A stretch of DNA of 64,000 nucleotides. It comes from Sclerotinia nivalis (lineage: Eukaryota > Ascomycota > Leotiomycetes > Helotiales > Sclerotiniaceae). This document shows, piece by piece, positions 11,609 through 22,427 of this stretch. The stretch spans positions 2,356,001 through 2,420,000 of the forward strand of contig JAPEIS010000001.1 of assembly GCA_029531795.1 (NCBI GenBank). The letters run 5' to 3'. The notes beneath the pieces were generated by a model. The model saw nothing but the letters and a program-made list of their open reading frames with translations. It did not search any database and was not told the DNA's origin. The translations under genes and the position numbers were made by a program. Position 1 is the first letter of the stretch, and the number at the start of each line of letters is the position of its first letter.

Positions 11609-12082
11609 ATGTCTTTCAACGCCTACATGGTCGACTTCCTCGGCGTCTCACGAGGCATCTTCGTTCAGACCGACGAATGTGGAAGAGACACCGGTCATCT
11701 TTATCAAGTAATTGGCGACATGCAGAACGGCATGATTCATGCCCACAAAGAAATAAAACGACCAAACAACTCCAGCAGATTTATTGGCACGGTATCTGCA
11801 TCTCAATACTCGCAAGTTCGCACTGTCTGCGACTCTATCACGGCAGGACCACCAAAAATCGATCCCGCAAATTCTCTCCGACATTATCAAGAATGGACGA
11901 ATAGTGTGGTAGAAATGCTCTATGCTAGAGAAGTCTTGCAAAGACCCAATCCCCTATCGATGTCTACACAATTCCAGCATACCTCGAGGCTGGTAGATCA
12001 ATGCTGCTCGCCAATAAATGATAGCCGTAGCTTTGACTGGTTGAGCGCGAGTCGAATGCAAGCTCCAGGAATGGCGATGTGA
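11609..12082 (+). CDS. Uncharacterised 157-aa fungal protein
   Basis: An intact single-exon frame starting at ATG 11609 in AAAATGTC context. The frame extends upstream to 11444, but the extra 55 residues look like leader sequence. The core GIFVQTDECGRDTGHLYQV is followed by QVRTVCDSITAGPPKIDP and WTNSVVEMLYAREVLQ. This arrangement resembles a fungal-only family often found as small stand-alone proteins, but I cannot name it with certainty. There is no signal peptide at the chosen start and no membrane segment. The GHLY histidine after a Gly-rich strand is loosely like NlpC/LRAT-type folds, which is speculation. Confidence 0.65.
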   Translation: MSFNAYMVDFLGVSRGIFVQTDECGRDTGHLYQVIGDMQNGMIHAHKEIKRPNNSSRFIGTVSASQYSQVRTVCDSITAGPPKIDPANSLRHYQEWTNSVVEMLYAREVLQRPNPLSMSTQFQHTSRLVDQCCSPINDSRSFDWLSASRMQAPGMAM

Positions 12083-13213
12083 CTAGAAAATTTGAAAGTT
12101 CAGTTTGATTTGTTTTTTGACAAATGGAGTTTGGATCTTGCAGGTCATAAGCAGGGAAAGATATTATGGAATTTTTGGCGGTGTTGGAGGAAACTGGCAG
12201 CTCAGTTGCAACAAAATACATGCTGCTGCGACATGAGATGTAGAACATTTGTTCCTCATTGAATTTCAATAATTCTAATTTATGTTCTCATGGATCTACT
12301 TTTGCGTTTACTATGACCTGAAACCTTCGTTGTATGATTTTTTTTACTTGATTTTGTTTTCACTGCCCGCTCTACAACGAAATCTGATAATCTAGCCTTG
12401 CATGCAAATGATCTTGGATGTTTTGACAGTAGCACCTTTCCTGTGCGGGGGATTTGAACTCGGAATTGCGGGATGCCATGAATTATCTCCCAGTTCCCGA
12501 ATTCTTCTGCATCTTCCTTTAATTTCAATTCCGCCATGGAAAGCAGATGACTATGTAATTTGGGAACATAAGACTTCTTTCAATATTGTTTCACTGTACC
12601 ATATTTCCCAGCCTAGATGCTGTAAGACAATTTCTAGAACTTCGTGCACTCAGGCTTTGCGGAGAGATTTCGTAGTTGGCTAACACTTCACGAGTCGTAA
12701 AATCAAGCATTGGAAACACTTTTCCCAACTCACGCCCTCAAGAACGGTCTCGTCAACTTTGTGGCCCTTCTATTCAGATCGTAGAATTTTATAATTTGTT
12801 GGTTTTTTTTTCTATATCTTATATAAGTAGAAAACCTTAGAAGGCCAGTACCGTGTGGTCGTTTATGAGGTCGAAGCAGAAAAAGTTTTCCTCCCTGCCT
12901 GCCTGCTGGCAAGCGTATGGTCAGTTTGTCGGACTATAAGACATTGTGACGCCATGTATTGGCATTTTTTCTTCCCGAAAGAAAAAGTAGGTGGAGACAC
13001 TCAAACGGTCGAAGAGAGCAAGAAAGCCGCCACCAAAAAAGCATCAAGATACCTTCTTCCCTAGTCTCCAAACACATATTCTTGCTGTTCTACTTTTCGT
13101 GGTCCTTAGGCTCATAACTTTCGTTAATCGCATTCAACAAATATTGATTGCCAATCCTCGAGGCTCAACTGCATGCTTTCATTGCCTTAGAGCCAGAGAT
13201 TTGCCTTTAAGTC
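12083..13213. other. Intergenic with one doubtful small ORF
   Basis: Contains the possible 85-codon minus ORF listed separately. Otherwise there are no convincing coding features upstream of the three-exon orphan gene. Confidence 0.45.
12280..12537 (-). CDS. Doubtful 85-aa basic ORF
   Basis: A complete ATG-to-stop minus frame with a good start context (TCCATGGCGG). The product begins MAELKLKEDAEEFGNWE and ends in a Lys/Arg/Ser tail (KRKSRSMRT). No family was recognised and no intron is needed. Short length and lack of a motif leave chance as a real alternative. Confidence 0.3.
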   Translation of the reverse strand: MAELKLKEDAEEFGNWEIIHGIPQFRVQIPRTGKVLLSKHPRSFACKARLSDFVVERAVKTKSSKKNHTTKVSGHSKRKSRSMRT

Positions 13214-14575
13214 ATGCCTCGAACTCATTATATTTTATGGGGAAATGCCTGCGAGATCCTTTCAAACGTCATATTCCAATCTCTCTCCCTAGATATCAAA
13301 CCGAAAAGTGGGTTTAGACGAGCTGTCACGACTAAGTTTAATCATTTCCACTGTTTTTCTCGTTCGACAGAACCTCCAGAAATTATTCGGCGTCATCATC
13401 GAAATTTACCTGGTCGTGCAGTACAAATTGTAAGTAATTTTGTACCCCCTAACAAAGCATTCTACTCTTGATCTCAACCCCCATTTCTTGGTCTTATCTT
13501 GAACATCTATTCATTTCTTAACGCAGTCTTAATCCCTATCTTCCTTCAAAACTCTCCTAGAAGTACACTCACTGACATCCCGATCTCCCAGGGTCGAATT
13601 CGCAAAGGAGCGCACTACCGACGCTTCAAGGAAATCGTCGCCGAAGTAGAAAGAGAAAAGCCTCAAAAATGCAGAGATAGGCATCTATACTGGATAAGTC
13701 GAATCATCACCAAATCATGCACAAACATGGGTAGAGACGGCAAACCCGATCCTATAATTGAATGGCCCAAAAGTTCCGCATTGCTAGAGGAATACCTATT
13801 CCTCCGCAAAACATTCCCCGATCCCGCGGACTTTCCCTATCGAAAAAAGGGACCGGGTCAATCTTGGAAAGTCGTACGGGGTTTACATACCGGTAAAAAG
13901 TTTTTAAAGAGTATAGGAAGAAGAATCGATGCAGTTGTACCAGATGATGATAAAAATGGACAAAAAGGTCCCTTTGACCATGATAAACTAATCATCCAAC
14001 CCGAACCCATGACTCTCCACAACGACGCATCTAAAAAAGCCAAAGAAGCCGAAGAAAAAGCCAAAAAGGCCGCCGAAGAATCAGATAAAAAATTAGAAAG
14101 ACTCTTAAGACGAAACCGATATAAAAGCGAACGAGACGAAAAGAAACATCGCACCAAAGATAAGAATCCGGAAAATCCCTATGCGCCGGGAAGAAGAGAT
14201 GATGAGGAGAGTATCGTTACAGATAGTGATTTTGCGGGGAATTATAGGGATAGGAATGAGCTGGATGATGAGCCGCCTCTGGAGAAAAAAGCGAGGGTTC
14301 ATCATCGTCATCGTGAGTATGTGCGTGCTGGGAGTGTGAGGAGTGATGATTCTTATAGCGAGTATTCGGACTCGTCGATGAGTTCTGCGTATGCACCGTC
14401 CGTGAGGAAGATTTATGATAAAGGGAGTAGGCGTCATAGGAGATATTATGGTCATGGTTATGGGCATCATTCTCGTCCACTTCATTATTCGAGTGATACT
14501 AGTAGTGATACGGGGAGACCCCCAAGTGTTTACAGTTATCCTCCGCCGCATTATGCGGGTTTTCGGTATGGATAG
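13214..14575 (+). CDS. Three-exon orphan with basic helical N-terminus and Arg/Ser/Tyr-rich tail
   Basis: Proposed exons 13214-13307, 13371-13429 and 13592-14575 give 378 aa. The second intron (GTAAGT to CCCAG) is needed for an open frame. The first is optional, because its 63 nt stay in frame and could be retained. The N-terminal 150 residues contain a compact basic region (EPPEIIRRHHRNLPGRAVQI then GRIRKGAHYRRFKEIVAEV) with many Trp/Tyr/Cys. Residues about 195-250 form a charged helix (KKAKEAEEKAKKAAEESDKK). The C-terminus is His/Arg/Tyr/Ser-rich and probably disordered. It may bind nucleic acid, judging from charge alone. I do not recognise the family. Confidence 0.65.
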
Positions 14576-16664
14576 TAGTTGTTTGTTTCTTGATGTTTAG
14601 AAATTAGATGGTTAATATTTATTTGGATAGTTGGTATTTTACGGGTTTGAACTCTATATGGCGTTCTGTAGATACATGTGGAGATTAGATCATTAGATAC
14701 AGTAGCTTTAGAGAAATTATGGAAGCAACAGCGGCTGGCTGCAAAAAAGAGTGACTTATTCGTTTTGTATGTAATATGTATGGTTCATCAGTCTAATTGG
14801 CTTGCTAGCTTTACACTATCGTATCGTTCATTGCAATTTCAGGATATCATTTCTTGAGAAATGTCACATGGACCCCACCAGTACCAGAATCAGCGGAGCT
14901 AATAACACCACCGATAAGTCGACCGACCGTCAACAGGCCGAAACTCTCCGAAAAACAAATTTTTGTGTGACTGAAATTAGGAGCATCCTGGCCTTTCTGG
15001 TACAACTTGTACGGAGTCACTGCCTCCAAACCAGCCACCAAATTCGAAAATTTTCAAGAAATTGCCTGGTATCTCATGGGAAATCGAATTTCCACTTGAA
15101 CACAATGAGCATCCTTCTAGCTCTTGCGAGCAATCAATCCAGATGAACCATCAAAACCGCTTATTACGCCTCATCCACCTTCTGCCAACTAAAACAACAT
15201 CTAAAAACATACAAGCGACGACAGAAAAGCCATAGGAAACCCGTCAAACAGTTCCTGCGCACCAACCTTTATCTCCACCAGAATTCTATCCACAAAGAAA
15301 GTCACACAGTTTTTCCGTGTGATTGATAAACTAATCGTTGTGGTTTGATGCATCCCATGACATACATAGCCTTGCTGCTGCACTGAGAGCGAGATCTGAT
15401 CATAAGTTCGGTCCGAGCAATTGGAAATGATTAGACGAGGGAATAGGAGTGGTGAGATCTTATGACCTCGTTAATTCTTGTAGTGCTTTGCGTTCGTTAT
15501 TTACCTATTTACTGATTGAGAATCGATCGACTGAGAGAAAAATAGCAAGGCTAAAGTTTCCTTCAAAATATACATGATGGTGATCTTTTCGGAATCCCCC
15601 ATGCGGAAGAAGGTTCTTCGGTTTTATGCAGGTCCGCATTGTCCAATCCCAGGTTGAGCATTCGTCTACTGCAAGATGAGAACGGACGAAAATTTGAGTT
15701 TCATTCCAAATATCCTTTCCCTACCATAGCAACGCCACTAACCATTATTTTAAGTTCAGCTATACTTTTAAGAGATTTTAGATCAAGGGTGTTAGTCGGG
15801 TCAGAGTATTCGGACGAACTAAGGTTCATTGCTGTTAGCCGATGGTCCTACCACAGACTTGATCTACCTAAGATATCTATTTCTCCGAGACCTCGAGTTT
15901 CATTGGTAGATGTGACTTGGATGATGACAAACGAAGTCATAGCACATAACTAATGTATATAATAGTGTGGTAATGAATTCTGAATTTAGGGATGGGTTGC
16001 TAGCCTGTTACCGAGGAGCAGGATTCAAGGTTATAAATTACTTGCAAAATCGCTAAAATCAAGCATCACAATCTATTCTAAGGTGCACAAGAAAGTAAAC
16101 GAAACTTAAAGACTGCTACGTTGCAATTGGCAGGTCGGCGGCCAACTCCCTCACCCGAGAAATAATAACAATGACATGCATATAACCGTTTACATCAATT
16201 TCCAAATTTGAGGTTGAAAGTCCCAACGCTCGAGTTTTGACCCTCTCCACCAACCGAAAGCAGATCCTCCGCAAAATCGATATTTATTGGTCCCGGGCAC
16301 CGCAATCAAAAGATTTTAGCGTAAGAATGATTCGGTAGGTCCCACATGAATTTGTCTTTCATGGAAATTATTCATGAGGTCTCGCGTGGTTTGAGGGGTC
16401 CTCCTATCTTAAGATCGCTTGGCAAGGCGTTAGGTTCGCTCCTGCCGTGAAAATGTAGAATCAGGGAATATTAAGACGTGCCGTGGCACAGGTACGCCTG
16501 CCTGCCTATGCTTTCTCGGTTTGTCTCTTCATATGTACCAATAGATGTCGTTCACATATTTTCAGACCGGGAATATATCAAGGAGGGCTAACGTCTAGCG
16601 TCATCCCCACGTTGTTGATGACTTTCTTTTTTCTTTCCTCATGAACAACACTCCTTGATATACC
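14576..16664. other. 2.1-kb intergenic region, no gene seen
   Basis: Contains the 3' flank of the orphan gene and the promoter of the rhodopsin-like gene. Short ORFs near 14802 and 15639 have no coding character that I can defend. Confidence 0.5.
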
Positions 16665-18068
16665 ATGGCTTCAATTCCAATGATGGATCTTGTCTCTCGT
16701 GATAACCACGTTCTCGGCGTGAATCGCGGGGCACAAGTGACGGGTGTTGCTTGTGCCTCTTTAGCCCTGCCGTGGATCGCTGGTGTACTTCGAATTTATG
16801 TCAGGATTGGAATTCAAAAGTTCTTTGGACCCGAGGATTGGTTGACCGTTGCTTCTATGGTATGTCTAAGTATTTCATTACGATATATGAGGAATGTTAC
16901 TGATATCATGGATCTTAGACAATACACACTGCCCTCATCGCACTTTTACTGCGATCACTCGGATTTGGACTCGGTGCTCATATATACAATATCAGTCCAG
17001 ATTATCTCGACATGCTTGCTAAGGTGTGCATACTTGGAACATGAACTAGCTGGATATCAATCTAACTATCTTCAGTACATCTTCGCAAGTGAACTTCTTT
17101 ATGTCATCACCATGGCTATCACGAAAGTATCTATCGGGGTTTACTTCCTGCGACTTGCTAACAAACGATATCAATTTTGGATCATCTATAGCGTTATGGC
17201 TATGGCACTTTCGGTCAGCTCGGCATATTTCATCTTCGTGGTATTGCAATGTCAACCAATATCTTATTTCTGGAATATGTTCGGCGATGGGACGGGGACT
17301 TGTTTGAGCACATCGACCCGAGCAAATGTTACCTATGCACATGCTGCCATGAGTGCTGTAACTGATTGGGCTTATGGTATCCTACCAATCACATTTGTTT
17401 GGAAGGTAAAGATGAATCCTCGCACAAAGCTATCGGTTGTTCTTATTCTATCTCTCGGATTCTTGTAAGTGATGACAACCCCCACTTCAATAAAACTTCT
17501 TTACTAATATACCTATAGTGCGAGCACAGCAACATTAGTCCGTATATACTACATCAACCAACTCAACCAAACCACCGACTACACCTGGGAAGGAATCAAC
17601 CTCGTAAAATGGTCCATCGTCGAGCCCGCCATCGCCTTAACAGCCGCATCTTTTGCGACTCTCCGACCACTCTTCAGTTCCCGCTCTCAAAAGCAAGCCT
17701 CGAGTCTCTACTCCAATAGCTCGAGCCGCGGTGTTAAACACTCCCAAGAAACGCTCCGCAGTTCCGAAGACGAATGTTCGCAACAATTCGCCGCGATGTT
17801 GGGTCTAAGCGAGAGATATGGCGTGCGAACATACGTATACGCGGACAAGAAAATCGTACCGAAGGAAGATGTGGAGACGCAACGATTGCAGGCAGCATGG
17901 AAAACTGAAGAATTGGACGATTCGATAGAAGTTAGTGTTTTGAATGGAGCAAACCAGGCTGGAGACAGTAGCCGCTCCGCGGGAGAAACTAGTCCGACGG
18001 GTAGTAGTGGTGCGATTGATTGGGCGAGTGGATATAAGACGACCGTTATCACTCAGACGAGTGAATGA
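16665..18068 (+). CDS. Fungal rhodopsin-like seven-helix integral membrane protein
   Basis: Four exons (16665-16859, 16919-17023, 17076-17464, 17519-18068) with consistent phases give 412 aa. This is the fungal 'rhodopsin domain' integral membrane family (PTH11-like core without a CFEM domain). Seven hydrophobic helices are visible. Characteristic motifs are RIYVRIGIQKFFGPEDWLTV after helix 1, LLYVITMAITKVSIGVYFLR, CQPISYFWN, the CLST / ANVTYAHAAMSAVTDWAYGI segment, and KWSIVEPAIALTAASFATLR before the cytoplasmic tail. The Ser-rich tail of about 140 residues is probably regulatory. Members are plasma-membrane proteins; a few PTH11-type ones sense surfaces, but the ligand here is unknown. Confidence 0.9.
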
Positions 18069-18629
18069 TTTCATTTGTGGAGATACCATTGTGCTTTGCT
18101 TTATGTTTGCTGTGTTACTTTAGCGGGAATTGGGAATCTTTTTAGCTCTTTTATGATGTTATCACATTCAAACTTTACACTTGAGAGTGTACATATACCT
18201 AAAAAATAATTATTAAATTCTGAAATACTGTTGTCTGTTCCTGACTCATGAGTGTGTGTATTGATGCTGTTCTGATGGAATTAAGTTAGGTTCAATGATG
18301 TCAACAGGAGAAATTTAGACATCTTCGATTCATATTGGTAATTTTTTGAAAACTGCGGACTTCAAGTATCTAGTATCTAAAACACCTCGTTGTGGATAGG
18401 CATGTAAAGGTATAGATGATAATCCGGGGTGCAATTCAAGGCCAAGTGTGTTTCGGAGACAATAGATAACACTCAATACAACTATAAATCCCATATCGTA
18501 CAACCATTGATCTTGAACTTCATAACTATTTCTGATATTTGGGTACTAGATTTTCTGAAAATACCTGGACACGTTTGATACTACTATTTTCAGGGTCTCT
18601 TACTCAGATTTTCGCGTCGAAATATTAAA
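18069..18629. other. Convergent 3' flanks of membrane-protein gene and RRN9
   Basis: A+T-rich spacer without coding signal. An overlapping minus ORF reaching 18590 is a frame shadow of RRN9. Confidence 0.5.
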
Positions 18630-20528
18630 TCACGAAGATATAATACTACCATCTCGATGACTGCTACCGGCCTGTTCAATCCCATCTTCATCTTCATTCT
18701 CATCTCCGTCCTGTCCTTCCGATTCTGATTCCGAATATGAATCCAATACTTCATCTTCATCTTTAGCATCAACATCACTCTCCTCGGACGCCTGTTCCTC
18801 ACCCCGCTTCCCCATTCCCGCTTTCCTTCGTTTCCTTTTATCCCTATCACTACCCCGCCATCCTCTCTTCCCCGTAATCGGCTTGAGAAATCTATCCGTA
18901 TGCACTGCTCCATCCATCTCCTCATCGCTATCAACCTGAAGAGCATCGATGGTTCTCTTCGAGAAATTATGCTCCGCCTGAGCGTGATTCGATAGCTTGG
19001 CTGCTGTCTTAAATCCTTCCTTGTTTGTTTGACATTTGGCAACAGGGCAGTAATAAAATTTATGCTTTATGGTTGTAGATTCTCCATTCTCCGCGTTCTC
19101 AGTATGGGATTCTGAATTCGACGATTCATCTTCAGATTCATCCGGAGATTTTTCAGATTCTTCAGATTCGTCAAAATCCGGTATCATTCCTGGATGATAC
19201 TCTGTAACCAAATCATTATTTCCACTCGCGGCAGGCCCTTCAACCATAGTCCTCATTATCATGTTCTCCCCAAACAAATTTGCACATCTTTGCGTAGCCC
19301 TAGCAATGACATTCGGCGAAAATCCAACCAACGCAGCAGAACCTAGTACCTCACTCCAATCCCTAAGACCTAGCATATGCTTGCGTGTGTTTTCTGAAAG
19401 CTTTCTCGGTGACTTTTGAGGAGATACTGAGCCAGGTGTAGTTCCTCTTTTAGGTGTACTAGGTCTCCTTGGCTCAATTGGTGGTGCGAAAATAGGTAGT
19501 GGTTTCTTCTGAATTCTGGCAATTCGAGTGAGATATTCATGTTGCGTTTCTCCTTCTAATCTCTCATAAACCTTCTTCGGTCGTCCTCGGCGGGTCTTCT
19601 TTGCTCGCCAGAGGTCTGGGTCGTCGAGGCCATTCTCGTCTTGTGTAGGCTCGGGCATCGGACTGCCAATAGATTGAAGTTTGCGAGGCCTGCCAACTGC
19701 TTTCTTTACAGGCGAATCTTTATTTGTTTCATCACCCGCGATACTAGTTGCACGTGAACGAGACTCTACATCTGTGTCGAATTCAGCTTGAGAGGCATAT
19801 TGTCGGCAAGTCTTGCGTGCATGATGCAAAGCCATCAAGACATCGTCCAATTTCGAAAGTGTGTGCCTGATCGATGGTCGTAGCAAATCTTGAGAGCGCT
19901 CGTCGTCAGCTGATACCACGGGTCGGAGGATACCTGTGTATTGAGGTGGCTCCGACAATTTCCTAACACTCTCTCCTTTCCCTTGAACGTCGTCTGACGG
20001 CTCTTGTTGTGGTTCATCAATGCTTATTTCCTCTGCATCACCATCTGCTGCGTGCCCACTGTGATCTTTGGCAGTCTCTCTTGCCAGAAATCTGTCTCCT
20101 GCATATTTTAACGTGACTCCCATCAAAACTTCTTCCAGATCCCTACTTAATTTCACAATCTCCTTTTTTCTCAAAGTAAACATTTCATCTTCATCATCTG
20201 GGCCTATTTGCTCGCCTTCCCTCGGCACCTCCGTCGCCTCAATCGGCCACGCAGTCCATTTTTTAGGAGGCACAAAGCCGTTTGATTCATCTCGATCTTC
20301 ACTTTCATCATTACCAACATCGTTGGCATTGAGTTTTTTGGCTCGCTTCTTTAATGCGAAAGCATTATATAAATGAACGCTCAAATCTCTATTCCGGAGT
20401 TCATCCAGAGAAGCCGCTAGACCACGTTCTTCTTCGGTGATTTGGTGCCATGTTGAAGCTGGTCCCTTCCAACGATTTCTACGGGGAGGGGAGGAATCCG
20501 TAAATGTCGAGTTTGTTGGTGATGACAT
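18630..20528 (-). CDS. RRN9: Rrn9-like RNA polymerase I upstream activation factor subunit
   Basis: Rrn9 is a subunit of the upstream activation factor that recruits RNA polymerase I to rDNA promoters. A single exon of 632 aa starts at ATG 20528. The RRN9 domain is at about residues 20-140: STWHQITEEERGLAASLDEL, NRDLSVHLYNAFALKKRAKK and the later WTAWPIEATEVPREGEQIGP. Two AT-hook-like cores follow (GRPRK near residue 278, RGRPKK near 313). A C2H2-type finger sits at about 494-520 (Cys494, Cys499, His515, His520). The C-terminus is acidic with a basic patch (KRKRRKAG). The domain call is good; the extra DNA-binding motifs are read directly from the sequence. Confidence 0.85.
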   Translation of the reverse strand: MSSPTNSTFTDSSPPRRNRWKGPASTWHQITEEERGLAASLDELRNRDLSVHLYNAFALKKRAKKLNANDVGNDESEDRDESNGFVPPKKWTAWPIEATEVPREGEQIGPDDEDEMFTLRKKEIVKLSRDLEEVLMGVTLKYAGDRFLARETAKDHSGHAADGDAEEISIDEPQQEPSDDVQGKGESVRKLSEPPQYTGILRPVVSADDERSQDLLRPSIRHTLSKLDDVLMALHHARKTCRQYASQAEFDTDVESRSRATSIAGDETNKDSPVKKAVGRPRKLQSIGSPMPEPTQDENGLDDPDLWRAKKTRRGRPKKVYERLEGETQHEYLTRIARIQKKPLPIFAPPIEPRRPSTPKRGTTPGSVSPQKSPRKLSENTRKHMLGLRDWSEVLGSAALVGFSPNVIARATQRCANLFGENMIMRTMVEGPAASGNNDLVTEYHPGMIPDFDESEESEKSPDESEDESSNSESHTENAENGESTTIKHKFYYCPVAKCQTNKEGFKTAAKLSNHAQAEHNFSKRTIDALQVDSDEEMDGAVHTDRFLKPITGKRGWRGSDRDKRKRRKAGMGKRGEEQASEESDVDAKDEDEVLDSYSESESEGQDGDENEDEDGIEQAGSSHRDGSIISS

Positions 20529-21363
20529 GGTGAAGAGTCATGCAATGGAGGTGGTTGTTCTTAATGACCCTAGTAGATGTTTTGGAGAGAGGTTCTACCA
20601 ATAGTACGTCGACCAGAAAAAGCTTTCACCGCCTTGGCAATTGGAAAATTGTACTTACCGCTTACCGTATCCGATTTTACAACACCAGCATTCCTTTTCA
20701 TGATTGATGGCAATCGGTAAGTTCCTTTTTAACAATATTACATTGAATGTCCAATTCTTCGAATACAATAAAAATCTAAAGTAGCATAACTTATAAAAGC
20801 TCCAAATAACCGGAGTTTTATTTTATTATTTCAAGATCGGTATTTCTGACGGATCTAAAATTTATGTATTTCTAAATCAAAATAAAAGTCTTACTAAAAT
20901 AGCTAGCTGCACATACGTTATTACCGTTCGTTTTACGCCTATGTGAGGGGTCAATCCTGAAGTAGAAAGTTTTCACCTTGCTAAGAGAGGGGTCGCTCTA
21001 GTCACATACAATGGTATCATGAGCTATAGTCATTCACCGTACTTTCAGCATAGTAGTATAGAGATCTGTATTTAATTTCAAAGATTTATGGCAATTAGAG
21101 CCAGTAGAGCGAGTTCGTCGACCGAATTATTGAAAAAATCTCTCACTAAGCATTAACAGTCCCATAGTACATATTTGAGTGCCAGACTAGGTAGATTGGA
21201 GGCTAGACCTCTATTCTCTGTTCGGTGACCGCATCATTATACACCATCATTTTATTTTTCAACCCACTCCTCACACATCAGCTACCACCACTTGGGAGAC
21301 TCTTCTGCTTCCAAAAATATACTCAGCGCTCACAGATTGTGTGCACTGATTTTTGCTGCTACC
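20529..21363. promoter_or_regulatory. Divergent promoter region RRN9 / coiled-coil orphan
   Basis: 835 bp between two divergent starts. The middle (about 20740-20930) is A+T-rich. No specific site was recognised. Confidence 0.45.
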
Positions 21364-22113
21364 ATGGCTACCAGGAAGCGAAAGCCACACCTAGGTCGAT
21401 TTCTTGAAGATATCCCCGAGGAAAGTGTTCTTAGCGATTGTGATGCTGCGAAATACCGACCTCAAATCATCAAACCGGATTCAGAAGACACCCCTAAAAG
21501 CCGAACCCGACAACCAAACTTTCCAGAGTTCTCAATTCAACAAGCAGGCTCACTGCAACCCTCACGAATCCAAACCCTTCCACCTATCGCTTCTGATTCC
21601 TCGACTACAATCCCATCCTCGACCTTTCATGAATCCTCGACAACAGCCTTTTCACAGGCCCCTTCCGAGATCCCATTTAAGTGGGATAACCCGCACCCCT
21701 TTAGTGTTCAAAACGAAAACTATTCCATACGTGAAATTCCTGCTTCTCCGCAGCGCCCAAAGCAATCAAAAAAGCAACGTATTTGCTCTGCCTTGCGCGA
21801 CATCTGGATCGAGATAAAATCACGAATGAAGTGTGAAAGCAAACTAGAAAGGGATGAGAGAAAAGCACGAGAGGTGAGAAGACGGGAGAGTATCGCAAAT
21901 ACAGCGGTGGCCCTTGCGGGAATGGAGACTCAACTAAAAAATCATAAGGAGAAGGAAGAGAAGAGAAATAGCGATGCGCTAACAAGAGCGAAAGAAAATG
22001 ATATCGAGGTAAAAGCGAAGGAGGAACGTAGAAAGGCCGCCGTGAAGCGTGGTAAGGAAAAGGAGAAGAGAGAGCGCAAGGAGGAGAAAAGGCGAGAAAA
22101 GGAAAATAGGTAA
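21364..22113 (+). CDS. Orphan with basic/acidic C-terminal coiled coil
   Basis: ATG 21364 in a CCATGG context starts MATRKRKPHLGRFLEDIPEE. The frame is open 24 codons further upstream to 21292, which is less likely to be used. The product has 249 aa. The N-terminal half is Ser/Pro/Thr-rich and probably disordered. From about residue 150 the protein is a long charged helix (KLERDERKAREVRRRESIAN) ending in Lys/Glu/Arg repeats. No enzyme motif or signal peptide was found. Function unknown. Confidence 0.6.
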   Translation: MATRKRKPHLGRFLEDIPEESVLSDCDAAKYRPQIIKPDSEDTPKSRTRQPNFPEFSIQQAGSLQPSRIQTLPPIASDSSTTIPSSTFHESSTTAFSQAPSEIPFKWDNPHPFSVQNENYSIREIPASPQRPKQSKKQRICSALRDIWIEIKSRMKCESKLERDERKAREVRRRESIANTAVALAGMETQLKNHKEKEEKRNSDALTRAKENDIEVKAKEERRKAAVKRGKEKEKRERKEEKRREKENR

Positions 22114-22427
22114 TGTTCCGAACAAAGCCACAGAAATACTGTTCGCAGACCGACCAAAACAGGAAGTCGACATTGAATGAGTAGAAGAGGAGAGATATGT
22201 TTGCACATACATGATCATTTCCGGTTCAGAATGGATACCGCGTATCATATGTCTTGGTTTGGATATGCGGACTCCAAAACTTGATATTAGGACATGTTGT
22301 GGAAGTTTGTTCTTGGGTGTGGCCTCGGGGTAGTATTCTAAATGGATTAAATGAAATCACGACATAAGGGCATTGTACAACGGATGGGCAATCATAAACT
22401 CCAAAATCCGATTGCTTGATACTATAA
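22114..22427. other. Convergent spacer, no gene seen
   Basis: Short 3' flanks of the coiled-coil orphan and the PIG-U gene. Confidence 0.5.

Noticed and set aside
12430..12470. Sequence resembling a tRNA T-arm (GTTCAAATCCC on the minus strand)
   Set aside because: The flanking bases do not pair as a T-stem and no acceptor, D or anticodon arm could be built.
14105..14551. 148-codon minus ORF opposite the three-exon orphan
   Set aside because: It is an antisense shadow of the Arg/Ser/Tyr-rich tail; its Ile/Thr/Met composition is an artefact of the codons on the other strand.
18590..19042. 150-codon minus ORF inside RRN9
   Set aside because: Out-of-frame shadow over the Lys/Glu-rich C-terminus of RRN9.
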